Source of the DNA: Nyssa sinensis
Lineage: Eukaryota; Streptophyta; Magnoliopsida; Cornales; Nyssaceae
Reading direction: 5' to 3'
NCBI GenBank assembly: GCA_008638375.1
Contig: CM018033.1
Coordinates: 18,015,294-18,079,293 of the forward strand
Length of the DNA: 64,000 nucleotides
Made by a program: the position numbers and the translations under genes. How positions within the stretch are numbered: the first letter of the stretch is position 1; every line of letters starts with the position of its first letter. The notes beneath the pieces were generated by a model that saw only the letters and a program-made list of their open reading frames with translations, did not search any database and had not been told where the DNA came from. This document shows positions 1 to 12,900 of the stretch, piece by piece.

Positions 1-99
1 AAATTAATCCTAGTGGTTAAATAAATAATTATTTAAGGCCAGCAGTATATTATTTTCAAAAAAAATTCATGTTAAATAATGTCACATGAGATCATTACT

Positions 100-101
<2 letters not shown>

Positions 102-135
<34 letters not shown>
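102..135. repeat. (TA)n microsatellite
   Basis: This is an uninterrupted AT dinucleotide run of about 34 bp. The rest of 1-700 is AT-rich sequence with no gene I recognise. Confidence 0.9.
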
Positions 136-137
<2 letters not shown>

Positions 138-702
138 ACTTTCTTTGGGCATCATTTGCAAGGAAGCACCCAAAATAGCAGAGAGCTCAAGTGCTATGTT
201 TCATGATATGCAGTGCAATTGTGGCATTTTGCTCAAGTAGAGAAGAAATTTTCATTTTCTCATTCTTTTTATTTCAAGCACTCCAAAACCTGGAGGAAAT
301 CATGACGTCTGATTGCTGAAAAGTTCCGTGGTTTATAAAAGAATTCCACAAAGCAATAGAGATGAATTTGATAAGGTCATTGATTTCCCTATCTGAGTAT
401 TAAGAGTCAAAGGGAGTGAGACCACTCGATAAAAAGGCTTGGAACATTCATTGCACTAACTTCACTTGTCATCCTAACAATTTAGCAAACAGCACAATGT
501 GCATAACAATGTCCAGGAATAGAGTTTACAATAAAGATAAATTCATGGTCATCAACTCTACTTGAGTGCCAAAACACAAATTGCAGAGTTATGAATTCTG
601 ATAATGAACCCAAACAAGAACTGGCCTGCAATAAAATGTGAAAGTAATTGTTGAAGAGCAGAAGGTCAAAACAAAAAAAAAAGCATGAAGTTAATCTGGG
701 CT

Positions 703-2226
703 GCTAAGCAATGGATTTCATCTTCTTGATTTAGTTTGTGCTTGCTTATTCGTTACATGTTAGTATCTGTCTTATTTTATTTAAATGTCACTTAAGTAAA
801 GTCATATGCTAGTATTCTTGTGAGTGTATTGGAGTCTCTTAACCAATTAGGGCAACACTCAACACAACCATTTCATATTATATCTAATTCAGCTCTTAGG
901 TCTCTTTGAACCTAGTGGCAATTATCTCAAAATTTCCGTTCAAGTTATGGTGTTTTCTTGCAAATCTCTAATAATATTATTTGTACTTTTTTCATTGTTT
1001 ACTGCACCAAATCTAGTATCAGAGAAAATTCTGGTCCATTTTCACAGTTGCTCATGATGGAGGAGGAAGAAGACTAAGGAGTTATTGTAGACTGTTCAAA
1101 CTCGCCAGAGGCAGGAAAATGCAGCTGCTGAATGGAAGAACCAAAGGGTAATCGTCGCTCCTTGAGCATATCGGAAGGTATCCATCATTGAGGAGGACAA
1201 AGATGCCGGTCTCTACGAAGACTTGGAGGAACCTGAATGTGGTGGTGCAATGGAGGAGAGATTGGTATGAGCAGTTGGTTTAAGTGATGAAGGAATCAAA
1301 ATCCAAGTTTTTTGATTTTTGGCAAGATGCATGCTGAAGATTATTTGAATCGGGAAGTAAGCTGGGAGACGATTATTTGAATCAAGTCTGTAATTTTCCA
1401 TACAAAACTTTATGACTTCTCCATGTTGACTCTAATTTCCAATACAAAACACATAACAAGACATTAACACACCCCAACTAACAACCTGCTGCAAATACCA
1501 ATACATTAGCAAAAAACCAAGGCATTACATATTTCAACATCTTGCCCTACCAGATTTTGAGGAATATACAGGTGGGAATAGGGGTTGCTCCTACTCCTAG
1601 TCAAAAATTTCAGTAAGAAGTTGGTTGAGACTAGAAGTCGCTATTCCACCTATGATCTAGAGTTGTATGCTTTTGGTGTGAGCAATTCATCATTGGGAGC
1701 ATTATCTAGTTTATCCATACCAAAGAAGCTCAATCCACTCTATGCCAAATGGAGCTCTTATCTTCAAAGATTCACACTCACTTCAAAAAAAAAAATTGAT
1801 GCATTGAGTAGGTGTTCTTTATTGTTAACTATGATGATTAATGAGTACCCAATTGGTAGGGTTTGAAGACCTAAAAGATCAACATGAAATAAATCCCTCA
1901 GGAGTGGCCCCCTAAGCAACTCGTTTCATCTTGGTTTAGTTTGTGTTTATTTCTTTATTACATGTTAGTATTTTGTTGTAGTATCCTTGTCTTCTTCAGT
2001 TATATTATATGTCAGGTGCTGGTCATATGAGTTACTTAAGTTGTTTGATCAATTAGGGCAACACTAGAGAGTTTGTATCACTACATATACAACCCAAATC
2101 TGATTGTAACACAAACCATCTTATTTTAACTATAAAGAATCAAAAGATTTCAGCTCTCTTGGGTCTCTACCCTAGTAGCAATTATGTCTCAATCGCCTTC
2201 AAATCTTTGTGTTCATCTGCAACAAC
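703..2226 (+). mobile_element. Collapsed Ty3/gypsy element with two diverged LTRs
   Basis: Two similar blocks at about 703-975 and 1911-2226 share several motifs in the same order (TTTCATCTT, TTAGTTTGTG, TTACATGTTAG, CAATTAGGGCAACACT, and a TCTCT...CCTAGT.GCAATTAT tail) and are interpreted as LTRs. Between them lies only about 0.9 kb, including an RNase H remnant in the plus orientation. Most of gag-pol has been lost. Ends are approximate and I could not find a TSD. The element sits just downstream of the SPP stop codon, so it may overlap or follow its 3'UTR. Confidence 0.6.
1585..1866 (+). pseudogene. Ty3/gypsy RNase H fragment
   Basis: The 93-residue frame contains SKKLVETRSRYSTYDLELYA, the start of the gypsy RNase H domain, and then jumps to LNPLYAKWSSYLQRFTL and a DALSR motif, the domain end. 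The middle of RNase H is missing, so this is an internally deleted remnant. The DALSR-type ending followed by a Leu-rich stretch is typical of Ty3/gypsy rather than Ty1/copia. It precedes the right-hand LTR as expected for a plus-strand element. Confidence 0.75.
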
Positions 2227-2249
2227 TATATTAACCAAAGAGAGTATCC

Positions 2250-2312
2250 ACATTGACTCATTAGATACCTCACCCTGCTGAAATCCATAAACAGAGCATA
2301 GGTGATATGATC
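2250..2312 (-). repeat. Partial duplicate of the SPP exon 8 splice-acceptor region
   Basis: The minus strand repeats the end of intron 7 (CTCTGTTTATGGATTTCAG) followed by CAGGGTGAGGTATC, closely matching the true exon 8 boundary 193 bp away. Similarity covers about 35 bp of intron and about 25 bp of exon, then fades. If used, this acceptor would replace the normal C-terminus with a frame beginning QGEVSNESMW and stopping about 31 codons in, without the HVHQTW motif. It is either an old tandem duplication remnant or an alternative terminal exon. Confidence 0.65.
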
Positions 2313-2412
2313 ATGGCCAATTCATATAACTAAGTGAGGAAAAGAAAATGAACTTCATATATATTATCAAAACATATGTTTCAGGTCAGGACAAAGTAAA
2401 AAGCCAACATAT

Positions 2413-2661
2413 TCAAAAAAAATTTAGGTTGTTTGCTCCTGCTCCATCAGTCCATGTCTGATGCACGTGCATCCACGTGAATCCATCAGGTACCTCACCT
2501 TGCTGAAACCCATAAACAGAACACGGGTCAGATGATCACTGCAACTTCGGTTTTTCTCTATATCAGAAAACGATACAAAAAGGAATGAGAAGCACTTGTA
2601 TTCATAATTACTACCTTTGATCTCAGTAGAACTGTGGTCAGACAGCGTCGCTGCTCCTCGC
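2413..2661 (-). CDS. SPP: SPP terminal exons 7 and 8
   Basis: Exon 7 (2661-2615, 47 bp) translates in the phase left by exon 6 as [16 protein letters not shown], the family block that follows the FDKCELS stretch at the end of exon 6. It begins after an AG with a poor pyrimidine tract and ends at AAG|GTAGTA. Exon 8 (2502-2413) begins after TTTCAG and encodes the C-terminal segment with [14 protein letters not shown], ending NLNFF and TGA at 2415-2413. The phase sum (1+47 bp, then 90 bp) keeps the frame open. Overlapping shadow frames hide this short coding sequence; recognising the HVHQTW motif located it. It is 23.3 kb downstream of exon 6. Confidence 0.9.
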
Positions 2662-3861
2662 CTCCATGAATTTAGCAATAGTCAGTCATTAGCAAACTGA
2701 ACTACAAGAATTTTAAACAACAGAGGAGGTAGAAGTTAACAGGAAAAGACAACATAGGACCAATTCAGTAGGGAACAACGGGAGTTGGGGAAGTTAACCC
2801 AGATTTTTTATGACTACTATTTTCCCTATGTCATCAAACTGAATCCATTCACCAACTCATAAGAAGTTACTCCTATTTTGGCCATTAAGCTGCTCAAACA
2901 TATAGTAAGACCTCATTCACACAAAACATGTAGCAAATTTGAAAATAACCAAGATAACCACAAAATATATTTATTAAAGCATCTTCCATCGATCTTGTTA
3001 ACAGAGGAAAAAAATATTATTTTATCATTCTGTTGCAAGGTTACTTCAGTCATATCACCAGAAAGCATGGACAGTCAAGAACCACCTTTAGTTAATGGTG
3101 ATTTAAAATACTACAGTTGTTTTCCAATTCTTCTAATTTCTTCTTCCTCCTATTTCTGTTTTGTTCTTTCAGTCTTGCACTATGATTCTCTATCAGGGCA
3201 ACTTTCAATCTTTTGTTTGTAAGGTCCGACTCTCTCACAAGCTAGGAACCTGTTCATTGCCAACATCAGCATTCATGCAGCATCTGTCAACATTCTGACT
3301 GACATAGCAGCCAACTTTGTTAGGGAAAAGACATGTTTTGTTCATTTTTGCTGGCAGTTTCGGTTTTCCCCCTAATATAGAAGCTTTTCAATTTTGGCAG
3401 AAAGGAAAGGCAAGCAAACTGTCGTAAGACTCAAAGATTGAAGGTCCTCATTACAAGGTTTATGCAAGTGGGCTCAGGATGGTAGGGAACTAAAAGTAAG
3501 TAAAAGAATGCAATGCTACGACTACTCTTCTTATGACAATCAATTTCAATTACAATGACCCAACAAGTGACAACCATATGACTATTACTTGGATCTAGAA
3601 ATATATGGGCTATCGGTAAGTGCTTATATTACATTCTGCAAAGCAAACCAAGGAGACAACACGCAGCATGTGTAGTGAACTCTATGGAGACCAATTCAAG
3701 TGCCGTTAGATAAGGCTAAGCAAACTTAAAGACGTACATGAAATATACTGATCCAGTCATGATCACAGAAGAGGGTCTCCATGTATGCTCTCATTTGATA
3801 ATTGATAGGGATATTGTAAAGACCCGTAATTTTTAATTTGATTAAATGAATAATTAAGTAA

Positions 3862-3901
<40 letters not shown>

Positions 3902-6900
3902 GATATTAAAATTAATTTAATGGAATTTAATTAAATTATTTGATGTATAGATTGGACTCAACATAATTTAAATCGGTACATGTAGATAAGTGTAACAAAG
4001 AAATAAATGTAAAAAGAAAATGGAAAAAAAAAGGGAACTTAATTAAAGTGTGGTTGAAAAGTCAACCACACTTATATTACAAACACACACACACGGAACA
4101 TGCTACACACACACACCTGCATGTTGGACAGCAGCGGGAGAAGGAGAGAAAAAGGAAGGGAAAAGAAGAAGACAAATAAGAGTTTGCATGGGAAATTACC
4201 TAGGCATTCTTGAAGATTAAAGATCTAATGCGCCTGTTCTAACCATTGAGTGGATTTAATTGGAAGAAATCAAAGAAAACCAACCTAGGGTTTGTCAAAT
4301 TTTCACACAAGTGAGGCAGGGTTTCTAAACTTGTTGAAATGGGTATGGGTAGGGTGGTTAGACCATGGATAATTGATTAAATAGATGGGTCATGCATACA
4401 TTCATGTAAAATTTCACATATACTTGCCCTATTTTTATTATATGTTAAATTCATCTTATATATGAACTTGTTGGCACATATATTTTGTATTACACTTATA
4501 TTTGACATGTGAGTTAAAATATTTGGACCACTCTCTCTATATATTAATTGTTGTTGAATTTTGTTATTGGAAAACCTTATGCAAAAGAGGGATTTTATGA
4601 AATTTATATAATTTTGGACACTACTCATGTAGTTGATGGAATTGGAACCTTGAATGACTTGGATGAATTAATAAACTTGAACTTGAATGGACACTTGAAT
4701 GAAAACCTTGACAATGGAACATTGGAGAAAACTTGAATGATTGGGACGGAAAACATGTTGGTTGTGTGCTTTAGAGTGCACGTGAGATGGCGATGTGTGA
4801 CGACACATCTTTTGTGTGTGCATTGGAGTGTATGTGAGATTGCGCTGTGCCTTTTGTTGTGTACCTTGGAGTGTATGTGAGATTGGGATCTTGGGGGATT
4901 GGTTTGATTATTGCTTGGGGAATGAGATTCCCTTTGGCTGCGAGCAGTAAACCTGCGCAAGGTATGTGTTGTGGGGAACCGTCAGGTTAGTAGCCTGTAA
5001 AACCCATAGGCTTTACCGGGGGCCAAAAGTAGGAAAGGGTGGGAGTGACCCTAATTGTGATAGGATGGGAAAAAATGTAATGGAGATTAAAGTGAAAAGT
5101 TAAGTAATACCTTTCATAAAACTTAATGAAACCGGAAAACAGATTTACTTGGATTACTTTTCTAGCATATGATATTGAATTGCTTCTTGATTCACTCATG
5201 TATATTGTCATATTGTCTATGTAGTAAATTGTCCCATTATTGACATGTTGAAGTTGTTATATTTTGTATTTTAGACATTTGATATGCCACTACACTTTCA
5301 CATGCATACACGATGCAACCTACTCATTTCACCTGTTTAGTTATCCTACTGGGGTAATGACCACTACTAGATGCAGGTACTGATAGGGTGCCAGCGGCTT
5401 GACTCACCTTCGGGACAGGAACGACATATACAATTGGATGATTGACAAAACTTGTGTATTTTTGGACTTGGGGATGATATGTTGGGACTTTGCATATGTA
5501 GGGATACCTTTGCACATGATGATGTGCATATTTTTTTTTGTGGCCAATGTTTTGGAGTTTCGTATATGTTGGGATACGTTGTGTAAGATGGTGTATTATT
5601 TTTGGACTAGTGGAAGCTAACTGTGGTTGAATGAGGTAGATAATGGAATGTAAATCTAATGTACATGTTTTAGATATTTAAAGCTTGTAGATGATAGTGA
5701 ATGCATGATATTAACTATGGATGGATTAGTAATTAGAAACTGAATTGTTATTATGAACTTGTGTTATCAAGTGGAAAAAGAAAAATAAAAAAGGACCAAT
5801 AATTAGAATGAACCCTGGGTTTTTTTTTTGCTAGACATCAAAATTCTAGGCATAGACCTTTGTTAGGAATTGAATCACTTAAACCTAGTTTTATCGGATC
5901 ACACTCGGGTTTTGCAACCCAGGGCATGACAGATATAAATATATTTATTCTCTAACACGGGTGCAAGTCTCTAAATCAGTACCATTGCACCTTAAAGGGC
6001 ATGTGCAAAGAATTACATATGTATCTATGACCCATCATCAATATAAGGAAGTCCTCAAAGCGGTGTGACAAGTCCCAGGTTACCAAGAACTTATTTGGGG
6101 AAAACAAAAAAAAAAACCCATTATTCAATCCATCAGAGGGTAAATTGCAGTATGCAGTTAGTTCAGTTGTCTAAACTTCTCCCAATAATCTGTAATCTCA
6201 GTGACAACATATTTGTTTTTCTTTGTCTTTTTCTACTTCATCCAGTAAAGATTCATCCTCGGTCCCAAAATTTGCTAAAGATGGCTTTTCTATAGGTCAT
6301 TGGACAACTATTAAAGGCTCTGGTAGAGATGGTAAAGGTAGTCATGGATGTGGCTGTGGAGGTAATGGGATGTATTGTGACTAAATATGGTAGAACCATA
6401 TGTAAGTGTTAAGATAAACTTTGAATAGGTTTGATATATATAAATATGCATTAGAGAAAGTAAACACTTGAGCCGAATAATTTAAATCCTCATTTCAGAG
6501 CAGAGTCCACTCTTTGCACAACAGGGTGCTTCTGGAAAAAACTGGTTACTCTTGCAATGTATATAACACTTGCTATAAAAGATATGCACGATTAATTATT
6601 GCTTGTCTTGGCACTCAAACCATTCCACGAGTCATTGACTCAATTACTTCAAAAAACAAGAAAAAAAATTATTTCCATGCCTCTAACATTTTCCATGCTT
6701 CCTAGCCTGTTCCTATTTTATATTTTTGTTCATTGTTCATACTGCCGCTGCACATCCATGCCATTTCTCCAATTGTTTAATGTACATTATATCCATACAG
6801 TTCCAGGTAGTCTCCTACTGATTAGTAAATTACCTAATGCTCAAGATGAGCAACCTTTCATCCATACTAATATTTCAAGACCTCAAAACATTGAATATGC

Positions 6901-9900
6901 TTGGTATTAGACATAAGGGGATTGATGACAGTCAACAATCAACTTCAATATCATACCCTCTACATCACTTGTATGTGAGCCAAGGCTAAGAACCGTTTAT
7001 GGGTTTGGGGTTAGTGAAATAATAAGCGATGTGCAGTGGTTTAATGATGTATTTGGATTAAAGTAAATGAGGTTTGATGGTACAGGTTTCTGTTTTCCAG
7101 AAAATAAATTTTCTGGAATTTGTGGGCAGAAATAAGAAGAATTAACTAAGAAATTAGCAAAAGAGAAAAAGACAAACAATCACTAATATTCATCAACCAA
7201 ACTATTAAAATAATTTGGTATCAATTCACTCTAATCTCATTTTAATACAATAGAACTCATTAGACTGCAGAAAACTTCCAAAGGCAAGCAACACTCATCT
7301 AGAAAAACATGACTAACCATTATATTAACCAAGCAGGACTCAAACTGCTCAATACTGGGAAGTTTTGGGGTAAATCATAAAAACTTAGGTCTAACAATGA
7401 AAAGAAAGAAGAGAGACTGCTATATCTGTAAAAGTCTGTGATACAAAAGATGAAGCAAATAGAGAATAATAAACTACCCTTTATAGTAGGATTAAACAAA
7501 AGAACTAAAGACTAAACTAGCCTTAATGAAGCTAAGCAATAAGATAAAATATTGCTTTAACAATCGCCCCTCAAACTCATGATGTCGTAGCTATAAGCAT
7601 CGAGAGTTTGTCAAGCAGAAAACCGAAGGGCATAATAGTGTGAGACTTCATAAAGAAATCAGCCAACTGTAAAGTAGAAGGAAGGAATGGAAGAGAGAGA
7701 GTGTCAAGCTGAAGATGATGGCGCACAAAATGACAATCATTCTCAATATGTTTAGTACGCTTGTGGAAAACAGAGTTATACGCAATCTGAATAACACTCT
7801 TGTTATCACAATACATAGGAGTAGGTGCAGACAAAGAAATGCCAAGATTAGCGAGCAACCATAGTAACCACACTATTTCAGCCGTAATAGTAGCCATAAC
7901 AGGGTACTCAGCTTCAGCAGAAGAACGAGTGACAACAGTTTGCTTCTTACTTTTCCACGAAATAAGAGAATCACCAAGAAAAACACAGAAGCTAGTAATA
8001 GACTTTCTATCCATAGAATCACTAGCCCAATTGGCATTAGAATAGATGCGAAGCTCTAAGGAAGAGGAGGAAGAAAACAATAAACTGTTGTGCAAAATAC
8101 CATGGATATAGCGAAGAATGCAGAGAACAGCAGCCTAGTGAACTATGTTAGGAGAAGAAACAAACTGACTAAAAATATGAACAACGTAGACAATATCAGA
8201 ATGTGTGACAGTGAGATAGACCAAACTCCCAACAATAATGCAATATAAGGTAGGATCTGACAAAGTAACGCCATCAAAAGAGGAATAACGAACATTGAGC
8301 TCTAATGGTGTCTCAACTGTCTGAGTGTCAGTTAGACGGGCTCGCTGAAGAACATCAGAAGCATACTTGGACTGCGATAGCAAATAACCTTTAGGAGAAA
8401 AGGCAACCTCAATACCCAAGAAATAACAAAGAGAACCCAAATCCTTCATCTCAAAGTGAGCTTGCAACTGAGATTTCAACAACTCTATTCCAGCTGTATC
8501 ATCTCTAGTTACAATCATATCATCAACATAAAGTAAGAGAACAATGCAGGCCGTAAAGGTAGAGCATAGAAAAAGAGCCGAATCATGATCACTAGGACGA
8601 AAACCCAATTCACGGATGACGGTAGAAAACTTGTCAAACTAAGCCCGAGGAGCTTGTTTGAGACCATATAATGCCTTTCGTAGTTTGCAAACTTGACTAG
8701 GATTGTGAGGAAGGCCAGGAGGTGGAACCATGAAAACTTCTTCAATCAAGTCTCTATTAAGAAAAGCATTTTTAACATCCAGTTGAGAAAGACTCTACTG
8801 ACGAAAAGAAGCCACTGCAATCAATGTGCGAACGGTATTCATCTTGGCAACTAGAGCAAAGGTCTCTTCATAATCAATGCCATATTCCTGAGTAAATCCC
8901 TTAGCCACCAATCAAGCCTTGAACCGTTCTATAGAGCCATCTGATCTGGTCTTGATCTTATACACCCATTTACTGCCAACGGCTCTCTTACCAGAAGGTA
9001 AGGACACCAATTCCCACATGTTAGTCTTATGCAATGCAGAAAGCTCGTCATCCATAGCCTATCTCCAAAGATGATCAACAACAACATCCTTATAGGAGGT
9101 AGGTTCAGATAAAGAATGAATAGAAGTTAAGAAAGAATAGTAATCAACAGAATAACAAGAGTTAGAGAAGCCAAACCGATCAGGACACTTATGGACACGC
9201 TTAGCATAGCGAGAAAGGGCGGGATCCATGTTCGCAGAACCTGATTGAGGGGCAAGAGAGAGAGGCAGAGGAGTTGTACCTATAGAATAGGGAGGTGGGT
9301 CCCTACGAGAATAAGTATGAATGACAAGAGAACGATTATCTGAAGAATTAAAAGAACCAGAGACATTAGAGATAGCCATATCATGAACATGAGTTAGAAG
9401 GAACGTCATCAGGAAATGGATCAAGATCGACCAAATTGGATTTGTGCAAAGTGTGAGAATTAGAGGGAATTGAGAAAAAAGGAATATGTTCCAAAAAAAC
9501 TAAATGACAAGAGACATAGAGTTTATTAGCAATAGGATCGTAGCAACGATAACCCTTTTGTCTCTCGCCATAACCCAGAAACGAGCAGAAAGTTTAGTGA
9601 GAGCTGCTTTAGGAAGAAGAATAAAACATGTACAGCAGAACACACGCAAGGAGAAATAATTAGGAGGTTGACCACGCAATCTCTCATAAGGAGATACTCC
9701 AGAAGTAATGATAGAAGGAATGCAATTAATCAAATGAACTGAAGTTAGGACAGCTTCACCCTAAAAAGTACTAGGAACACTAGCCGATAACAAAAGAGAA
9801 CGAGAAGTCTCCATGATGTGCCGATGCTTATGCTCAGCCACACCATTCTGCTCAAGAGTATCCGCACATGAAGATTGGTGAATGGTACCAGTAGTTTTCA

Positions 9901-12900
9901 AGAAATTGAGAAAGGGAGTAGAAGAGTATTCTCCTCCAAAATCACATCGAAAACATTTAATAGTAGAAGAATACTGAGTACATATCATAGCACAGAAATC
10001 AGAAAATATAGAAAGAAAATCAGACCGATGCTTTATAAGATAAATCCAACAATAATGAGAATAATCATCGACAAAAAAACATAATATCTGGACCCCCCTT
10101 TTGTAGAAATAAGAGCAGGTCCCCATACATCAGAGTGAACAATATCAAATGGAGCAAGAGAAACATTGGAACTTTTATTAAAAGGTAAGACAGTAAATTT
10201 TGCCAATTTGTATCCACTACAGTTTGAAATATCATAAAAATCCAAAGCACCTAATTGACAAGATGAAACTAAAAACTGTAATCAACTACTAGAAATATGA
10301 CCAAGATGAAAATGCCATTGATAAAAACTCGACGACTTTGGACTCAAACGAAATGAAGTTAAATCAACTGAAGAAGCAGCAATAACAAGAGCATGCAATT
10401 CTTCCAACACATATAATCCTCCCTCTCTACGGCATGTCCCAATCAGCTTCTTGGACTGAGAATCCTGCACAATACAACCAGAAGAAGAGAAATGAACAAG
10501 ATAACCAGAATCAAACAATTGACTAACTGAGATCAAATTTAGAGTAAGCTGAGGAATATAAGAAACATCAGAAAAGGATAAGTGGGGAGAAACTATAGAC
10601 CCAATGCCTGCCAAAGACATAGAAGTGCCATTGGCAGCTAAGACAGAAACTGTTGGGGGAGAAATAGTAGATACAAATAAAGAGAGATCACTTGTCATGT
10701 GATGAGTAGCACTTGAATTAAAAACCCAAGTAGTCCACGATATACCTGAAGGTCCTGACTAGAATGAACCTACAGATGGAGAGACTGAAAGCACATTAGA
10801 CGGGTGTGTGGAGAGAAGTTTCTGAAATTGCTCAGCGATCAAAGGCAGAGAAGGAACTGAAGTAGAGGGCTCATCCACTGGGGGTGCAACTGTTGCAATG
10901 TGACAATCTCTACCTCGAAAAGACTGCAGCTGAGGGCCACGTAACCCCTTATCCTTATTGACTAACTTATGGCATTGGACCTTCCAATGACCCTTCTCAC
11001 GATAGAAACTACACTTATCAACCCTAACACAAACTCTCAGTCGATGCCGAGTGCTAGTTTGTGCCCTGGGGGAAGAAGAAAATACCGCCTGTGTAGGTAA
11101 AGGAAGAAGACCCTTTCCTAGAATGGCCTTAAGAAGAACCTCCTCCGCTAGAAGTTCATTAACCACTGAATCCATGAAGGGAAGTGGACTACGATGAAGG
11201 ATAGACCCACAAAGTCCCTCAAATTCATCCCTAAGAGCCATCAAAAACTGCACTAACCTCTGCTCCTTCCTGTATGTACGATACAACTCATGAGAGCTTA
11301 AACCTACAGGTTCAGTGAGAGTTAGTTGATCCCAAAACTTAGTCATAAGTGAGTAAAACTCCTATATGCTCTTATCACCTTGTTAAGCAGCCAGAGTGTC
11401 ATACTCCAATTGATACCTCTTAGCAAAGTTGGACTACACAAACAATCTAGATAAATACTCCCAAATTTATTTTGTTGTGTCAAACTTGGCCAAATGAACC
11501 CCAATGGACTAATCAACCGAATTATTTATCCGAGTAATAATTTTGGCATTATTGACTTCCCAATTAGACACTAGTTAAGCATAATTTTCAACCTTAGTAT
11601 CAATTGGAGGTTTCATTGCCCTAATAATGTAGCCCCACATAATTTTTCCAAGCAAACAATTCTTCATGACATATGCCTAGTAGGCATAATTGTTCCCTAC
11701 CAACTTCACACTAATGGCTTGAAGTGAATCGAGTTATCACTAGCCATATTTAATAGAAAATGGAGAAGAACTAACCCTCAACACTCCACAACAGTCAATT
11801 AAGAGCAAATTCCTTCAAGCCCAACTAGTAATCACCCTTCAATATCAACAACTAGCCGCAAAAAAACAATACAAGAGTGAATCAAGCCCAAAGCAACTCA
11901 ACAGTAGCAAAAAAAACACAGTCGATTACTTCTTTTCACAAAAAAATTGAACAAAATTAATCAAATCAATGAGAAGATGCAAAATCGATTCCTTTCTGGG
12001 CCAAAACGCACCATTTAGGAGTGAATAGAAGCAACAAATCTATTGAAAATGGCTTAAATCGATAGATCACAAAATCGAACCCATTTTTCATAAAAACATT
12101 CGAAAAATGGAAAACCCTATCAAATGATCTCAAAAAATTCCAAAAAAATTACCAAGATGTTCTCCTTGCAGAGACGATCCAAGATAGCTAACCCTCGTCG
12201 AAAACCGAAAACGTCATGCGGACGTCATCGTACGAACGATGACGTTAGCAGTCGAACTGTGAGCCCCCAACCTCTCTATGAACTCCATAATATTTTTGCT
12301 ACAATTCTATGCTTGGTTGAGGCTCTGATACCATGACAACTTAGGTCTAACAATGAAAAGAAAGAAGAAAGAAGATAGACTGTTATATCTGTAAAAGTCT
12401 GTGATACAAAAGATGAAGCTAATAGAGAATAATAAACTACTCTTTATAGAGGGTTAAACAAAAGAACTAAAGACTAAACTACCCTTAATGAAGCTAAGCA
12501 ATAAGATACAATATTGCTTCAAACAAATCAAATGGTATAATAGCCCAAGAAAATACTAGTAATTGGACTAAAAGTGAGGAGGACAAAAGAAAGTAAACAC
12601 TTCAAGTGAATAGAAAGCTTGAAAGAGAAGTGATTTCTTAATATATGAAATTCTGATAAATAAGACTTTCTAAATTGTAAAAAAGAATCAACCTATTCCC
12701 CACAAGAATATAATTAACAAACCTCAGAACAAAACAACTGCTAAACTCAATACCAAATATTTCTAACAAAATGTCCTTAACATGCTAAAACTTCACAAAT
12801 CAAGAAACTACCCAGCAAACCTTCCATTGGACCCAAATGTCTTGAGTGACATTGAACCCAAGGTCTCAATTTGGGGCTTCCAAAGAGGATGCGTCTTCTT

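Larger units (their letters stand above)
7378..12525 (-). mobile_element. Ty1/copia retrotransposon, degraded, TSD AATCA
   Basis: This 5148-bp element has LTRs at 7378-7562 and 12334-12525 and an AATCA target-site duplication at 7373-7377 and 12526-12530. The primer-binding site (12321-12333) abuts the right LTR, which is the 5' LTR of this minus-strand element. Domain order on the minus strand is gag, protease, integrase, reverse transcriptase, RNase H, which is diagnostic of Ty1/copia. The LTRs differ by roughly ten substitutions plus an 8-bp indel. The coding region has many stops and frameshifts, so it is older than the copia element at 16398. It lies within SPP intron 6 in the same orientation as SPP. 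Confidence 0.93.

Noticed and set aside
2424..2678. An 84-codon minus-strand frame across the SPP terminal exons
   Set aside because: It is in the wrong frame and reads through intron 7; the SPP exons 7 and 8 in the correct phases explain the region.
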